Shown piece after piece: positions 1 through 7,304 of a DNA stretch of 64,000 nucleotides. The translations under genes were made by a program, and so were the position numbers. The notes beneath the pieces were generated by a model. That model did no database searches. It was not told the DNA's origin and saw only the letters and a program-made list of their open reading frames with translations. Source of the stretch: Paenibacillus solanacearum (GTDB lineage Bacteria; Bacillota; Bacilli; Paenibacillales; NBRC-103111); NCBI RefSeq assembly GCF_910593845.1, contig NZ_CAJVAS010000004.1:248001-312000 (forward strand). Reading direction: 5' to 3'. Numbering within the stretch: the stretch's first letter is position 1; every line of letters starts with the position of its first letter.

Positions 1-674
1 ATGCCCTCTTCCTGACCGGAGAGCATGCTCATGTTCCGGTTTTGGTACACGCTCATGACCGTTGGGCTCCACTCGATCTCTGGATATTCGCCCACCTTCT
101 TGTCTACCGTGGTGAATCCGTCGATAATCGCATTATCATGCGGATTGTCTTGCTTGGCCAGCGCAAGCTCCACATCCATCCAGCGCAGGTTGCTCTGGAG
201 TACCTTGCTCTGCACGCCCCGAAGCTCGGTGGAGATTTCGCCTGAATGCTCATAGAGCGTATTCAGCGTCTTCATCTCTTTCTCGTCCAGCGGCTGCTTG
301 CTTAAATCACGAACGGCCGCACGGTACGAAAAATTCGCGATATTGGCCAAAAAGTCTTCCGTTTTGCTGAACGGCAGCAGCGTCAGCGGCAGCTGACTGA
401 TTTCGTTTTGCGCCTGACTCGTGATGCGCCATACGTTGATCAGTCCTTTTTTGTACGCATCCTGCGAGGTCGAATTGACGGCCAGCGTATTGCCAAGCTC
501 GGTATGCAGCTTGTCCACGTGAAAGGATAAATCGTGAAACGCCCGTTGATACTGGTTCTCCGCTTTGATCAGCACGGAGTTTTTCTCCTGATGCTCCAAG
601 TACCCCCATACGCCGGTACCGATGAGGGCAACGAGCAGGATGGGGAACATGACAATGCTCAATCTTTTATACAT
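1..674 (-). CDS. ypeB: Spore germination protein YpeB, N-terminal part (3' end outside window)
   Basis: The frame is open from an ATG at 674 to the window edge, giving 224 codons. A membrane anchor (about residues 5-23, ending in WGYLEHQEK) is followed by a helical domain containing the YpeB-like stretch NQYQRAFHDLSFHVDKLH. YpeB holds the cortex-lytic enzyme SleB in the spore and is needed for its stability. A ribosome site AAGGGAGA lies 11 nt upstream. In Bacillus the gene follows sleB; here the upstream gene is an unrelated 54-aa protein closed by a terminator, so ypeB probably has its own promoter. The C-terminal PepSY repeats cannot be seen. Confidence 0.9.
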   Translation of the reverse strand, partial: MYKRLSIVMFPILLVALIGTGVWGYLEHQEKNSVLIKAENQYQRAFHDLSFHVDKLHTELGNTLAVNSTSQDAYKKGLINVWRITSQAQNEISQLPLTLLPFSKTEDFLANIANFSYRAAVRDLSKQPLDEKEMKTLNTLYEHSGEISTELRGVQSKVLQSNLRWMDVELALAKQDNPHDNAIIDGFTTVDKKVGEYPEIEWSPTVMSVYQNRNMSMLSGQEEG

Positions 675-745
675 AGTCGAGAAATCTCCCTTCATCAGCA
701 AAACTTGGGCTTAGTTTTCACCTGATGAACAGCGCTTATACATAG

Positions 746-772
746 AAAAAAACCGGCGCTGCCGCCGGCTTT
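746..772 (-). terminator. Rho-independent terminator after the 54-aa gene
   Basis: On the minus strand a 6-bp G+C stem (CCGGCG/CGCCGG, 4-nt loop) is followed by a run of T residues. It sits 6 nt after the stop of the 54-aa gene and upstream of ypeB. Confidence 0.8.
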
Positions 773-777
773 CCCGC

Positions 778-942
778 TTAAAACTCATTCGTTTCGATGT
801 CGAAATCGTTCTCGTTATTGCAAATGCATTGCTTGAAGCCGGTATCGATCCGGCCTTTTTCTTTTCTCCCTTTCAAGATGAAGCGTTCGCCGCAAGCTCT
901 GCATCGAATCGTCACTTTCACGCGGACATTGGCTACCGTCAT
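778..942 (-). CDS. Small Cys-rich protein, 54 aa, unknown function
   Basis: The ATG at 942 is preceded by GGAGGG at 5 nt spacing and the frame ends in TAA at 778. The protein is basic in its first half and acidic at its end, and carries a C-x2-C pair (RCRACGERF) and a C-x-C pair (KQCICNNEND), which suggests a small zinc-binding fold. There is no signal peptide. A terminator follows immediately, so it appears to be a unit of its own or the last gene after prsW. It occupies the place where B. subtilis has sleB. I do not recognise a named family. Confidence 0.75.
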   Translation of the reverse strand: MTVANVRVKVTIRCRACGERFILKGRKEKGRIDTGFKQCICNNENDFDIETNEF

Positions 943-995
943 ACATTCCCTCCGTACTTATAGAACGTTTCTGGTAGCCAGTATAGACCGATTTG

Positions 996-1688
996 TCAAA
1001 TTTTAACCTGTTCCTCGCGCTGGATGACGCGAAGCGGCGACCGGGCGTTCGCGTGACTGACCTTCCACAGGCTGCGAATCCATAAAAACGTCATCAGCGG
1101 GACCATGAACCAGATCCAGTATGTCTTCGTGACAAGCATCGTATAGTCGAATACCCCGTGCCAGAAAATCGGCAAAAGCAAAGCGTAGCTTAAATGCTTC
1201 CGGCTTGCGTCCGGATTGAATTTGGCCTTGCCGAGATGGTAGCCCATAATGACGCCGAACATCGCATGCCCCGATACCGGCAAGAAAGCCCGCATCATCA
1301 GCGCCGAGAAGCCGGACGCGTTGAAAAACGCGTAAAAAACGTTCTCCAGCGTCGCAAAGCCGAGCGAAGCGGCAACCGAGTACACGATCCCGTCGTACGG
1401 CTCGTCAAACGACGTATGCTTGTATATGACGAAGTACACCAAAAACCATTTGAAAAACTCCTCCGTCGCCGCCGACGTCACAAACGCAAAGACGAACGGA
1501 TGCTCTCCAAGCCCTTGAACCAGCGCACGCTGCAGCACCATGATCGGGAATACGAGCAGCACACCGAATAAGAACAGCTTCAGCACTTGGGAAATCGGCT
1601 CCGGATCGTAACGGTCCTTTAAGTAAAAGTAAGACAGCAGAGCGACACCAGGCGCAATCGCCGCCATCAAGACTGACAAGACGCTCAT
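996..1688 (-). CDS. prsW: Intramembrane protease PrsW
   Basis: This 230-aa polytopic membrane protein carries the PrsW family signature: E76-E77 in SAATEEFFKW, E115 in FATLEN, and histidines H141 (SGHAMFG) and H177 (FWHGVFD), the usual acidic and metal-binding positions of this glutamic-type intramembrane protease. In B. subtilis PrsW makes the first cut in the anti-sigma factor RsiW and so activates sigma-W under envelope stress. The start ATG has GGAGGG 5 nt upstream. The order gudB-prsW-ypeB matches B. subtilis apart from missing ypdA and sleB. Confidence 0.93.
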   Translation of the reverse strand: MSVLSVLMAAIAPGVALLSYFYLKDRYDPEPISQVLKLFLFGVLLVFPIMVLQRALVQGLGEHPFVFAFVTSAATEEFFKWFLVYFVIYKHTSFDEPYDGIVYSVAASLGFATLENVFYAFFNASGFSALMMRAFLPVSGHAMFGVIMGYHLGKAKFNPDASRKHLSYALLLPIFWHGVFDYTMLVTKTYWIWFMVPLMTFLWIRSLWKVSHANARSPLRVIQREEQVKI

Positions 1689-1715
1689 AGTGTCCCTCCA
1701 ATCGCTATGGAATCA

Positions 1716-2960
1716 TTAAACCCAGCCGCGGAAACGGGCGGCCTCCGCCATTTTGCGGACACCGACCATATAAGCGGCGAGCCGCATGTCGACATTTCTC
1801 GTCATATGAACATTATAGACATTTTCAAAAGCTTTTTCCAACATTTCTTGGAGTCTGGTATGCACTTCCGATTCCGTCCAGTAATACCCTTGGTTGTTCT
1901 GAACCCATTCGAAGTAGGAGACAACGACTCCTCCCGCGCTGGCGAGCACGTCCGGCACGATCAGTACGCCGCGGTCGGACAATATTTTGGTCGCTTCCAG
2001 CGTCGTCGGTCCGTTGGCCGCTTCGACGATGATCGGCGCCTTAATCCGGTGCGCATTCTCGGCCGTAATCTGGTTTTCGATCGCGGCAGGCACCAGAATA
2101 TCGCACTCCTGCTCCAACAGTTCTTTATTGGTGATCGTATTCGTAAACAGCTTGGTGACCGTGCCGAACGAATCGCGGCGGTCGAGCAAATACTCGATAT
2201 CCAGTCCGTCCGGATTGTACAGTCCGGCGTACACGTCGGAAATACCGACGACTTTGGCGCCCATCTCATGCATGAACTTCGCCAAATAGCTGCCGGCGTT
2301 GCCAAAGCCTTGAATGATGACGCGCGCGTCCTGCAGCGGGATGCTGCGTTTCTTAAGCGCCTGCTCAATCATGATGGTAACGCCCTTGGCGGTAGCCGTC
2401 TCGCGGCCGTGCGATCCGCCGAGCACGATCGGCTTGCCAGTAATGAAGCCGGGCGCGTCAAATTCCCGGATGCTGCTGTATTCGTCCATCATCCATGCCA
2501 TGATTTGCGAGTTGGTCATGACGTCGGGCGCGGGAATGTCTTTGGTCGGGCCGACGATTTGGCTGATTGCCCGCACGTAGCCCCGGCTGAGACGCTCCAG
2601 CTCGCGGAACGACATTTGGCGCGGGTCGCAGATGATCCCGCCCTTGCCCCCGCCGTACGGCAGATCGACGATGCCGCATTTGAGGCTCATCCAGATCGAG
2701 AGCGCTTTTACTTCGTCTTCATTGACATCCGGATGAAAGCGGACGCCGCCCTTGGTTGGGCCGACCGCATCGTTATGCTGCGCCCGGTACCCTTTGAAAA
2801 TTTTCACCGAATCGTCGTCCATCCGGACGGGGATGCGTACCGTCAACAGCCGGATCGGTTCCCTCAGCAAATCGACCATCGCAGAAGAGTAACCCAGTTT
2901 GGTAAGTGCCTGCTCTATAATATATTGCGTGGATTCGAGTACGTTCAAGTTTTCGGCCAT
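1716..2960 (-). CDS. gudB: NAD-specific glutamate dehydrogenase
   Basis: The 414-aa protein is full length for the hexameric enzyme that converts glutamate to 2-oxoglutarate and ammonia. The dimerisation and substrate domain contains PTKGGVRFHPDVN and the catalytic lysine K106 in PYGGGKGG. The nucleotide domain begins near residue 185 and shows GFGNAG (218-223). It lies 28 nt upstream of prsW. I use gudB because of synteny with the B. subtilis gudB (ypcA)-prsW region; rocG is the alternative name. The active-site region shows no obvious duplication of the kind that inactivates the laboratory gudB allele. Confidence 0.93.
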   Translation of the reverse strand: MAENLNVLESTQYIIEQALTKLGYSSAMVDLLREPIRLLTVRIPVRMDDDSVKIFKGYRAQHNDAVGPTKGGVRFHPDVNEDEVKALSIWMSLKCGIVDLPYGGGKGGIICDPRQMSFRELERLSRGYVRAISQIVGPTKDIPAPDVMTNSQIMAWMMDEYSSIREFDAPGFITGKPIVLGGSHGRETATAKGVTIMIEQALKKRSIPLQDARVIIQGFGNAGSYLAKFMHEMGAKVVGISDVYAGLYNPDGLDIEYLLDRRDSFGTVTKLFTNTITNKELLEQECDILVPAAIENQITAENAHRIKAPIIVEAANGPTTLEATKILSDRGVLIVPDVLASAGGVVVSYFEWVQNNQGYYWTESEVHTRLQEMLEKAFENVYNVHMTRNVDMRLAAYMVGVRKMAEAARFRGWV

Positions 2961-3178
2961 AGCTCATCCCATCCTTTTGTCTGATCGTTATTGTCGCACG
3001 CAGGGCGTGATTATGAACGTGTGAACAGCCCGTAATATCCTGGCATTACATAGTAGTCTAACACTTTCGCGACGCGCCGATTCATCCGATTCCGCGGGTA
3101 GCTTCTCCAGTGGATTCCTTCGGCTTATGGCCAGGCAAATCTGCCGTTCCGAATCGCTGCCTGCGCCCGTTCAGCAAT

Positions 3179-3219
3179 AAAAAAGCACTCCGCAAAAACT
3201 TGAACGTTTTTGAGAATGC
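3179..3219 (-). terminator. Terminator downstream of the MecA-type gene
   Basis: Minus-strand hairpin with arms GCATTCTCAAAAAC and GTTTTTGCGGAGTGC (two mismatches) followed by TTTTTT. It lies 36 nt after the stop of the adaptor gene. The rest of 2961-3254 shows nothing else I can name. Confidence 0.8.
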
Positions 3220-3254
3220 TTGCCTATTTCATGTTGGTATGAATCGCCCGTTCT

Positions 3255-3857
3255 TTATGAAAACTTGGCGCAAAGTACTTTAACCGCGTCGGACTCAATC
3301 ACGGTCTTCCCGTATTCTTGAAGTACCGCTTCCGTTACGGATGCCGCCTCTCCAAATTCGGAAAGAATCGCTACAACGGATTGGAGCAGCTTCTCCTCCA
3401 TCAGTTCCGCATCAAGGAGCAAAATCCACTTGTCCTTGTACGAATACAGCGATCCGCCGTCAATTAAAAGCGGGTTCAAGACTTTGGCCATGCGCAGTAA
3501 ATCCTCGAAATCATGGAAAGCGTAAGTAATCTGGTCGGTTTCGTCCATCGTGACTTCAAGCTCGTAGACTTCATCCACTTCGTCATCAAGTGTATCGTCC
3601 GAATGACTGAAATTCATCTTGCCGCGAGTGACGATGACGGCCATCCCTTGCGCCGGCATATTAAGAACTTCAACAGCGAGCGGCCCCGATGCGTCAAAAC
3701 CGAGCTCGGTGTAAGCCTGATCCATCATTTCACTGAACAGCTCGTGAACTTTCGGGATTTCTCTCCACATGTCATCCTTATGAATGCCGCGCTCCGTTAA
3801 GTCATCGAATGTGAGGAAAATCCGTATCTTGTCCTGACTTAAACGCTCCATTTTCAT
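3255..3857 (-). CDS. mecB: MecA/YpbH-type ClpC adaptor protein
   Basis: The 200-aa protein has the MecA layout: an N-terminal substrate-binding domain starting MERLSQDKIRIFLTFDDL, an acidic linker (about residues 78-95, rich in D and E), and a C-terminal ClpC-binding domain. MecA proteins deliver targets such as ComK to ClpCP and help assemble the ClpC hexamer. Its position next to gudB matches ypbH (mecB) in B. subtilis rather than mecA, so the paralogue name is inferred from synteny. The ATG at 3857 has AAGGAGG 8 nt upstream; an ATG two codons later is less well placed. Confidence 0.88.
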   Translation of the reverse strand: MKMERLSQDKIRIFLTFDDLTERGIHKDDMWREIPKVHELFSEMMDQAYTELGFDASGPLAVEVLNMPAQGMAVIVTRGKMNFSHSDDTLDDEVDEVYELEVTMDETDQITYAFHDFEDLLRMAKVLNPLLIDGGSLYSYKDKWILLLDAELMEEKLLQSVVAILSEFGEAASVTEAVLQEYGKTVIESDAVKVLCAKFS

Positions 3858-3957
3858 ACTGGATTCCTCCTTGCCGACTGTAATAACAGCTTATGAAGTG
3901 TGGTTGCAAAAGGTGTAACGTGGTGGCAAATCAATAGCTTGTATTAATACTACCACT

Positions 3958-3963
3958 ATTATA
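3958..3963 (-). promoter_or_regulatory. Extended -10 element upstream of mecB
   Basis: On the minus strand TGATATAAT gives a perfect TATAAT with a TG one base upstream, about 100 nt before the mecB start. No good -35 is visible, as is common for extended -10 promoters. Confidence 0.5.
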
Positions 3964-4016
3964 TCACAAACGTAAAAGAAAAGAACGGTTATAAGCTGAA
4001 TTTTACCTCCATAACG

Positions 4017-4062
4017 CAAAAAGACGCGGCCACCGCCCGAAAAGGAGACGGTTTCCGCATCT
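4017..4062 (-). terminator. Terminator after the 4083-4469 gene
   Basis: Minus-strand imperfect stem (GATGCGGAAACCG with CGGTGGCCGCGTC) followed by TTTTT, 20 nt after the stop codon. Confidence 0.7.
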
Positions 4063-4082
4063 TGAGCCGAATTACGGCTATT

Positions 4083-4469
4083 TTATTGGACTTGCAGCTC
4101 TTCCTTTTGCTTGTTGCCCGACAATATATCCTCGACCTGCGACTTGAGTTTCGGATCCTGATTGACGATGTCCGACACCTTGCCCAAGCTGCCGGAGGAG
4201 AACACTTCCTCGTAATCGCTGTTTTTGGCCGATTTGGCCGAATGGCTCTCCCCGGTTGATGCCGCCGATTTGGAAAACGCCGGAGTATCGTTAAATTTGC
4301 TCTTCGCGGAGTCCGATTTGTCGTTATTCGCCGAGTTCATGTTCATCATGCTGCCGACGGAGCCGTTCTTGCTCAGAACGGACCACAGCATCGACTTGTT
4401 CCGATTCGAGAAATAAACAACGGCCGCGGCTCCAACGATGCCGCCCAATAAAAAAGAACCGAATCTCAT
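4083..4469 (-). CDS. Membrane-anchored hypothetical protein, 128 aa
   Basis: The start chosen is the ATG at 4469 because GGAGGG lies 6 nt before it; longer upstream versions of the frame have no ribosome site. Residues 4-20 (GSFLLGGIVGAAAVVYF) form one membrane segment, followed by a long Ser/Lys/Asn-rich stretch and a short C-terminal helix (KVSDIVNQDPKLKSQVEDIL). The low-complexity middle suggests an extended tether. I do not recognise a family. It lies downstream of the CPBP protease and a 68-aa membrane protein on the same strand and may be cotranscribed with them. Confidence 0.65.
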   Translation of the reverse strand: MRFGSFLLGGIVGAAAVVYFSNRNKSMLWSVLSKNGSVGSMMNMNSANNDKSDSAKSKFNDTPAFSKSAASTGESHSAKSAKNSDYEEVFSSGSLGKVSDIVNQDPKLKSQVEDILSGNKQKEELQVQ

Positions 4470-4613
4470 GGCCATCCCTCCGTTAGTAAGATGTATTCCT
4501 CCGTATTTTCCGCCATCTCGAAGGGACGCATGCATGATAAAATAAGGAAACCTTCCCTGCAGCCGCTGCTTGCGAGCGAGCCACCCCGGAGGAACCGGTT
4601 CCAGGGCCGTCAA

Positions 4614-4820
4614 TCACCCTTGGAGCAGCCTCCATCCCCAAGCCAGAAGCCCGATCACAAGCAAAATAAACAGCCAGAGCAGCGTCCGGTAAAAGTACTT
4701 GAGCCATTTTTCTTTTTCCGGCTGGTGCACCGTCCTTCTCGGAGGCAAATAGTCGTCGGGCTTGTCCGTTTCCGGATTCGCCTGCTCATCCGGCACCGTA
4801 GTCGGTTGTTTGGTGTTCAT
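4614..4820 (-). CDS. Small single-pass membrane protein, 68 aa
   Basis: A charged, proline-rich N-terminal part (about 45 residues, including PPRRTVHQPEKEK) is followed by one strongly hydrophobic segment near the C-terminus (LLWLFILLVIGLLAWGW). The ATG lies one base after the stop codon of the CPBP protease gene, with GGAGAGAGG 6 nt upstream inside that gene, so the two are translationally linked. The function is unknown. Confidence 0.7.
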   Translation of the reverse strand: MNTKQPTTVPDEQANPETDKPDDYLPPRRTVHQPEKEKWLKYFYRTLLWLFILLVIGLLAWGWRLLQG

Positions 4821-4821
4821 T

Positions 4822-5415
4822 TTATTCCTCTCTCCTGTATCGAAGAATGCAGCCCATCGCGAAGTCGATCATAAAGTGCGCTGCAATCGGGGTCCACAGC
4901 GTTCCCGTGTGAATATAAATGTACCCGAGCCCGTAGCTGATGCAGAAGACGAGCCCCGTCATCAGCCAATGCTGCAAATACCGGACGTGGATCGCCGCGA
5001 AAATAATGCTGGTCCAGTACGGACCGCACCATGTCTGAACGGCGCCGCGGAACAGCAGCTCCTCGCAAAATGCGACAACAAACGACAGCAGCGCGATATG
5101 CCATAGCGGCCTGTTTTTGAACAGCATTTCGTTGATCCCGCCGTCATCGGTCACCTCCGGGGGGACCCATCGGGATATGAGCAGATCGACGGCCAGTACG
5201 ATCAGCGCGAAGCCAAATCCCCAGATCAGGATCGTTTCCCCCGGGCCCAGCGTAAACACCGCGCCCAGGCGAGGCTTTTGAAAAAGCAGCAGCAGCACGG
5301 CCAAGATCAAAATGAGCAGCTGCGTGACATATACGTTGACAAGCAGAAACTTGTCGTCGATTTCATCGATGTTTACTTTATGCAACTTAAGTCGTTTCAT
5401 GTCAAATTTCTTCAT
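4822..5415 (-). CDS. CPBP (CAAX/Abi-type) intramembrane metalloprotease
   Basis: The 197-aa protein has about six membrane segments. The family motifs are visible: EE followed by FR in CEELLFRGAVQTW, a histidine in IIFAAIHVRYLQHW, and a C-terminal H in PIAAHFMIDF. These form the metal site of CPBP proteases. In B. subtilis the same neighbourhood holds ypbD, a member of this family, upstream of ypbH and gudB. Bacterial members often act in bacteriocin immunity or surface-protein processing; no substrate is suggested here. Confidence 0.85.
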   Translation of the reverse strand: MKKFDMKRLKLHKVNIDEIDDKFLLVNVYVTQLLILILAVLLLLFQKPRLGAVFTLGPGETILIWGFGFALIVLAVDLLISRWVPPEVTDDGGINEMLFKNRPLWHIALLSFVVAFCEELLFRGAVQTWCGPYWTSIIFAAIHVRYLQHWLMTGLVFCISYGLGYIYIHTGTLWTPIAAHFMIDFAMGCILRYRREE

Positions 5416-5486
5416 AAATGATGATTCCCTTTTTAGACAATTTCACCTATACTAACAGCATAGAAATAGGATAAGGGGGCCGTTTT

Positions 5487-6398
5487 ATGGAAAAAAGGCT
5501 GAATCGAACGGACTATTTATTTGCCGCCACCTTTATTTTTATGCTGGTCGTGGCACTCGGAGCCTTCTTTTTCGGCATGCAAATGGGACAAGACCGCGCG
5601 ACGCTCAAATATGAGGACCTGATCGTCAAACAGAGCGACGCTTCCAAAAGCTTTACCGCATACCATCAACAATATTTGGTGTCATTCTATCATACCATTT
5701 ATGCACCCTACAGGGAATTTCATAAAAAGTGGTTCGATAAAATGGATGAGCTGCAGGCGGGCCGTTCGTCCGATGCATCGCTGATCATGAAGGATCTCAG
5801 CAAGCTCGCAAGCGACAGCTACGAAGCGCTCGGTTCCAAATCGATGCCGGATTCGTCGCCGCTGCTGCAGGACGCGCATAAAAACTATATGAAGAGCCTG
5901 AAGCTGTTCAACGAAGCGCTTCGCGGCTACGCATCCAAAGCGAATGCGGTCGCTGCGCCGGATTTGGTGAAGCAGCTAAACGGCGATGCTTATATTACGG
6001 AAGCCAAAAGCTTCGCGCTGACGGCGGAAAAACAATATTACGACGCCATTCTAAAATGGCATGAGAGCGTCGATCCGCAGTTCAAGCCGATCGATCCTTC
6101 CAAGCCGGTCGCGCTGCAAGACTGGAGCGGCCTCGCCTTCAATATGAAGAACGATTACGTCGCGCAGCAGCTCGCCGCCGCGAAAACGTTCACTGCCTTC
6201 ACGCCGCAGGACTTGACGAGCCGGATCGACGAAATGATCGCCAGCGGGCAGGCCAAGAAGCTGAATTTGACCGGGGTAAATCAAGTGATCGACCTGCTCT
6301 CCGGTACCGACGCCGTGCGCAGCGGCGACTTCCTTCGTTATAAAAACCGTCTGTACGCGAACGAAACGTTACCGCAGCTTCCTTTCTTCACCAACTGA
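5487..6398 (+). CDS. Hypothetical membrane-anchored protein, 303 aa
   Basis: AAGGGGG lies 7 nt before the ATG. Residues 10-30 (LFAATFIFMLVVALGAFFFG) form an N-terminal anchor; the remaining 270 residues are mostly helical and extracytoplasmic by prediction, with no cysteine pairs and no motif I recognise. It is divergent from the CPBP operon and ends 44 nt before a terminator it shares with the convergent rhodanese gene. It has the look of a lineage-specific envelope protein. Confidence 0.8.
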   Translation: MEKRLNRTDYLFAATFIFMLVVALGAFFFGMQMGQDRATLKYEDLIVKQSDASKSFTAYHQQYLVSFYHTIYAPYREFHKKWFDKMDELQAGRSSDASLIMKDLSKLASDSYEALGSKSMPDSSPLLQDAHKNYMKSLKLFNEALRGYASKANAVAAPDLVKQLNGDAYITEAKSFALTAEKQYYDAILKWHESVDPQFKPIDPSKPVALQDWSGLAFNMKNDYVAQQLAAAKTFTAFTPQDLTSRIDEMIASGQAKKLNLTGVNQVIDLLSGTDAVRSGDFLRYKNRLYANETLPQLPFFTN

Positions 6399-6442
6399 TT
6401 CACCCGGTGCCGGCCGGCGTCCGGTATCGCGAATCATGGTTC

Positions 6443-6481
6443 AAAAGCCGCTGGATCCGATGCAATCGGCCAGCGGCTTTT
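6443..6481. terminator. Bidirectional terminator between the 303-aa gene and the rhodanese gene
   Basis: Perfect 12-bp stem AAAAGCCGCTGG/CCAGCGGCTTTT, with A residues on one side and T residues on the other, so it can serve both convergent genes. Confidence 0.85.
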
Positions 6482-6485
6482 CGTT

Positions 6486-6809
6486 TCAGTCGTATTGAAA
6501 GCCGGTCAGCTGCGCCAGCGCCGCCATCCCGCCTTCGACGTTCACCACCTGCTCGAAGCCGTGCTGCTTCAGGTAGTAGCACACATGCATGCTGCGAACG
6601 CCATGCGCGCATACAATGTATAACGGCCGATCCTTCGGCAGCTCCTCCAGCCTGTCCGGGATCGTATTCATCGGCATCAGCTCGGCTTCTTCCATATGGT
6701 AATATTCCCACTCGGCGGGCTCTCTAACGTCAATCAAGAGCGAATTCGTCAGCTCCCCGCGCTCCAGCTTCTCCATCAGTTTCGCGGGTTCTATGTTTTC
6801 CATCATCAT
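6486..6809 (-). CDS. Single-domain rhodanese-like protein
   Basis: The 107 residues make one rhodanese domain: the motif LIDVREPAEWEYYHM and the active-site loop with C67 (IVCAHGVRS), followed by the C-terminal GFEQVVNVEGGMAAL. Such proteins carry a persulfide on the cysteine and act in sulfur transfer. AAAGGGG precedes three consecutive ATG codons; the first is used here. It stands alone between a terminator and the serA promoter region. Confidence 0.88.
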   Translation of the reverse strand: MMMENIEPAKLMEKLERGELTNSLLIDVREPAEWEYYHMEEAELMPMNTIPDRLEELPKDRPLYIVCAHGVRSMHVCYYLKQHGFEQVVNVEGGMAALAQLTGFQYD

Positions 6810-6890
6810 TTGTCTGCGCCCCTTTCTTTCCCCTTTATCTTAGCACGGGGCAGCGGCGCAGCGAAAGTATGCGGAAAATTTCGACGGCTA

Positions 6891-6920
6891 TTGACAAGGA
6901 AGAAACGCTCATGGTACGCT
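6891..6920 (+). promoter_or_regulatory. Sigma-A promoter of the serA leader
   Basis: A perfect -35 TTGACA (6891-6896) is followed after 18 nt by TACGCT (6915-6920). It lies just upstream of the T-box leader, which fits a start of transcription near 6927. Confidence 0.65.
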
Positions 6921-6949
6921 AGTTAAAAATTTCAACATTTGGATAAAAC

Positions 6950-7222
6950 GAAGACGGAGACAAGAACAGCGCGAAGCGTGCAGAGAGCCGGTGGTTGGTG
7001 CGAACCGGACGTACTTCTACTGTTCGGAGCACTCCAGAGTTGCTGCGGTGAATGGTTCTCATGTAGTTGCAGCCGGCAGGAAGCCGTTACCTTTCCGGGT
7101 CCGGATCGTTCGGACCGAATGAGGCTGTTTGCGCGAGCAAGCAGCGAATTAGGGTGGTACCACGAGAATCAAGCTCCTCGTCCCTTGTATGCGCTAGACG
7201 TATCGGGATTGAGGGGTTTTTT
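6950..7222 (+). promoter_or_regulatory. T-box leader (serine) controlling serA
   Basis: The conserved T-box AGGGTGGTACCACG is at 7151-7164. Stem I elements are seen as CAGAGAGCCGGTGGTTGGTG (6981-7000) with its 3' partner further on. An intrinsic terminator (7173-7222; CTCCTCGTCCC pairing with GGGATTGAGGGG, then TTTTTT) overlaps the antiterminator. T-box RNAs bind uncharged tRNA and then let transcription continue. The likely specifier is a serine codon, UCU or UCA, within 7057-7061, but I could not fix it without folding stem I. Confidence 0.88.
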
Positions 7223-7304
7223 GCTGTTTTCGCGGACCACGCGCCGGCACGGCGAGCTAATGAATGCGCAGGGGCAAAGACAAACAAACGGAGGGAAATC
7301 GAAA

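Noticed and set aside
1707..2984. 425-codon plus-strand open frame opposite glutamate dehydrogenase
   Set aside because: It lies wholly antisense to gudB, has no ribosome site and reads as arginine/histidine/aspartate-rich noise typical of G+C-rich antisense frames.
6939..7304. N-terminal extension of serA by 122 codons
   Set aside because: It would translate through the T-box stem I and its terminator; the ATG at 7305 has a proper ribosome site and gives the family start.
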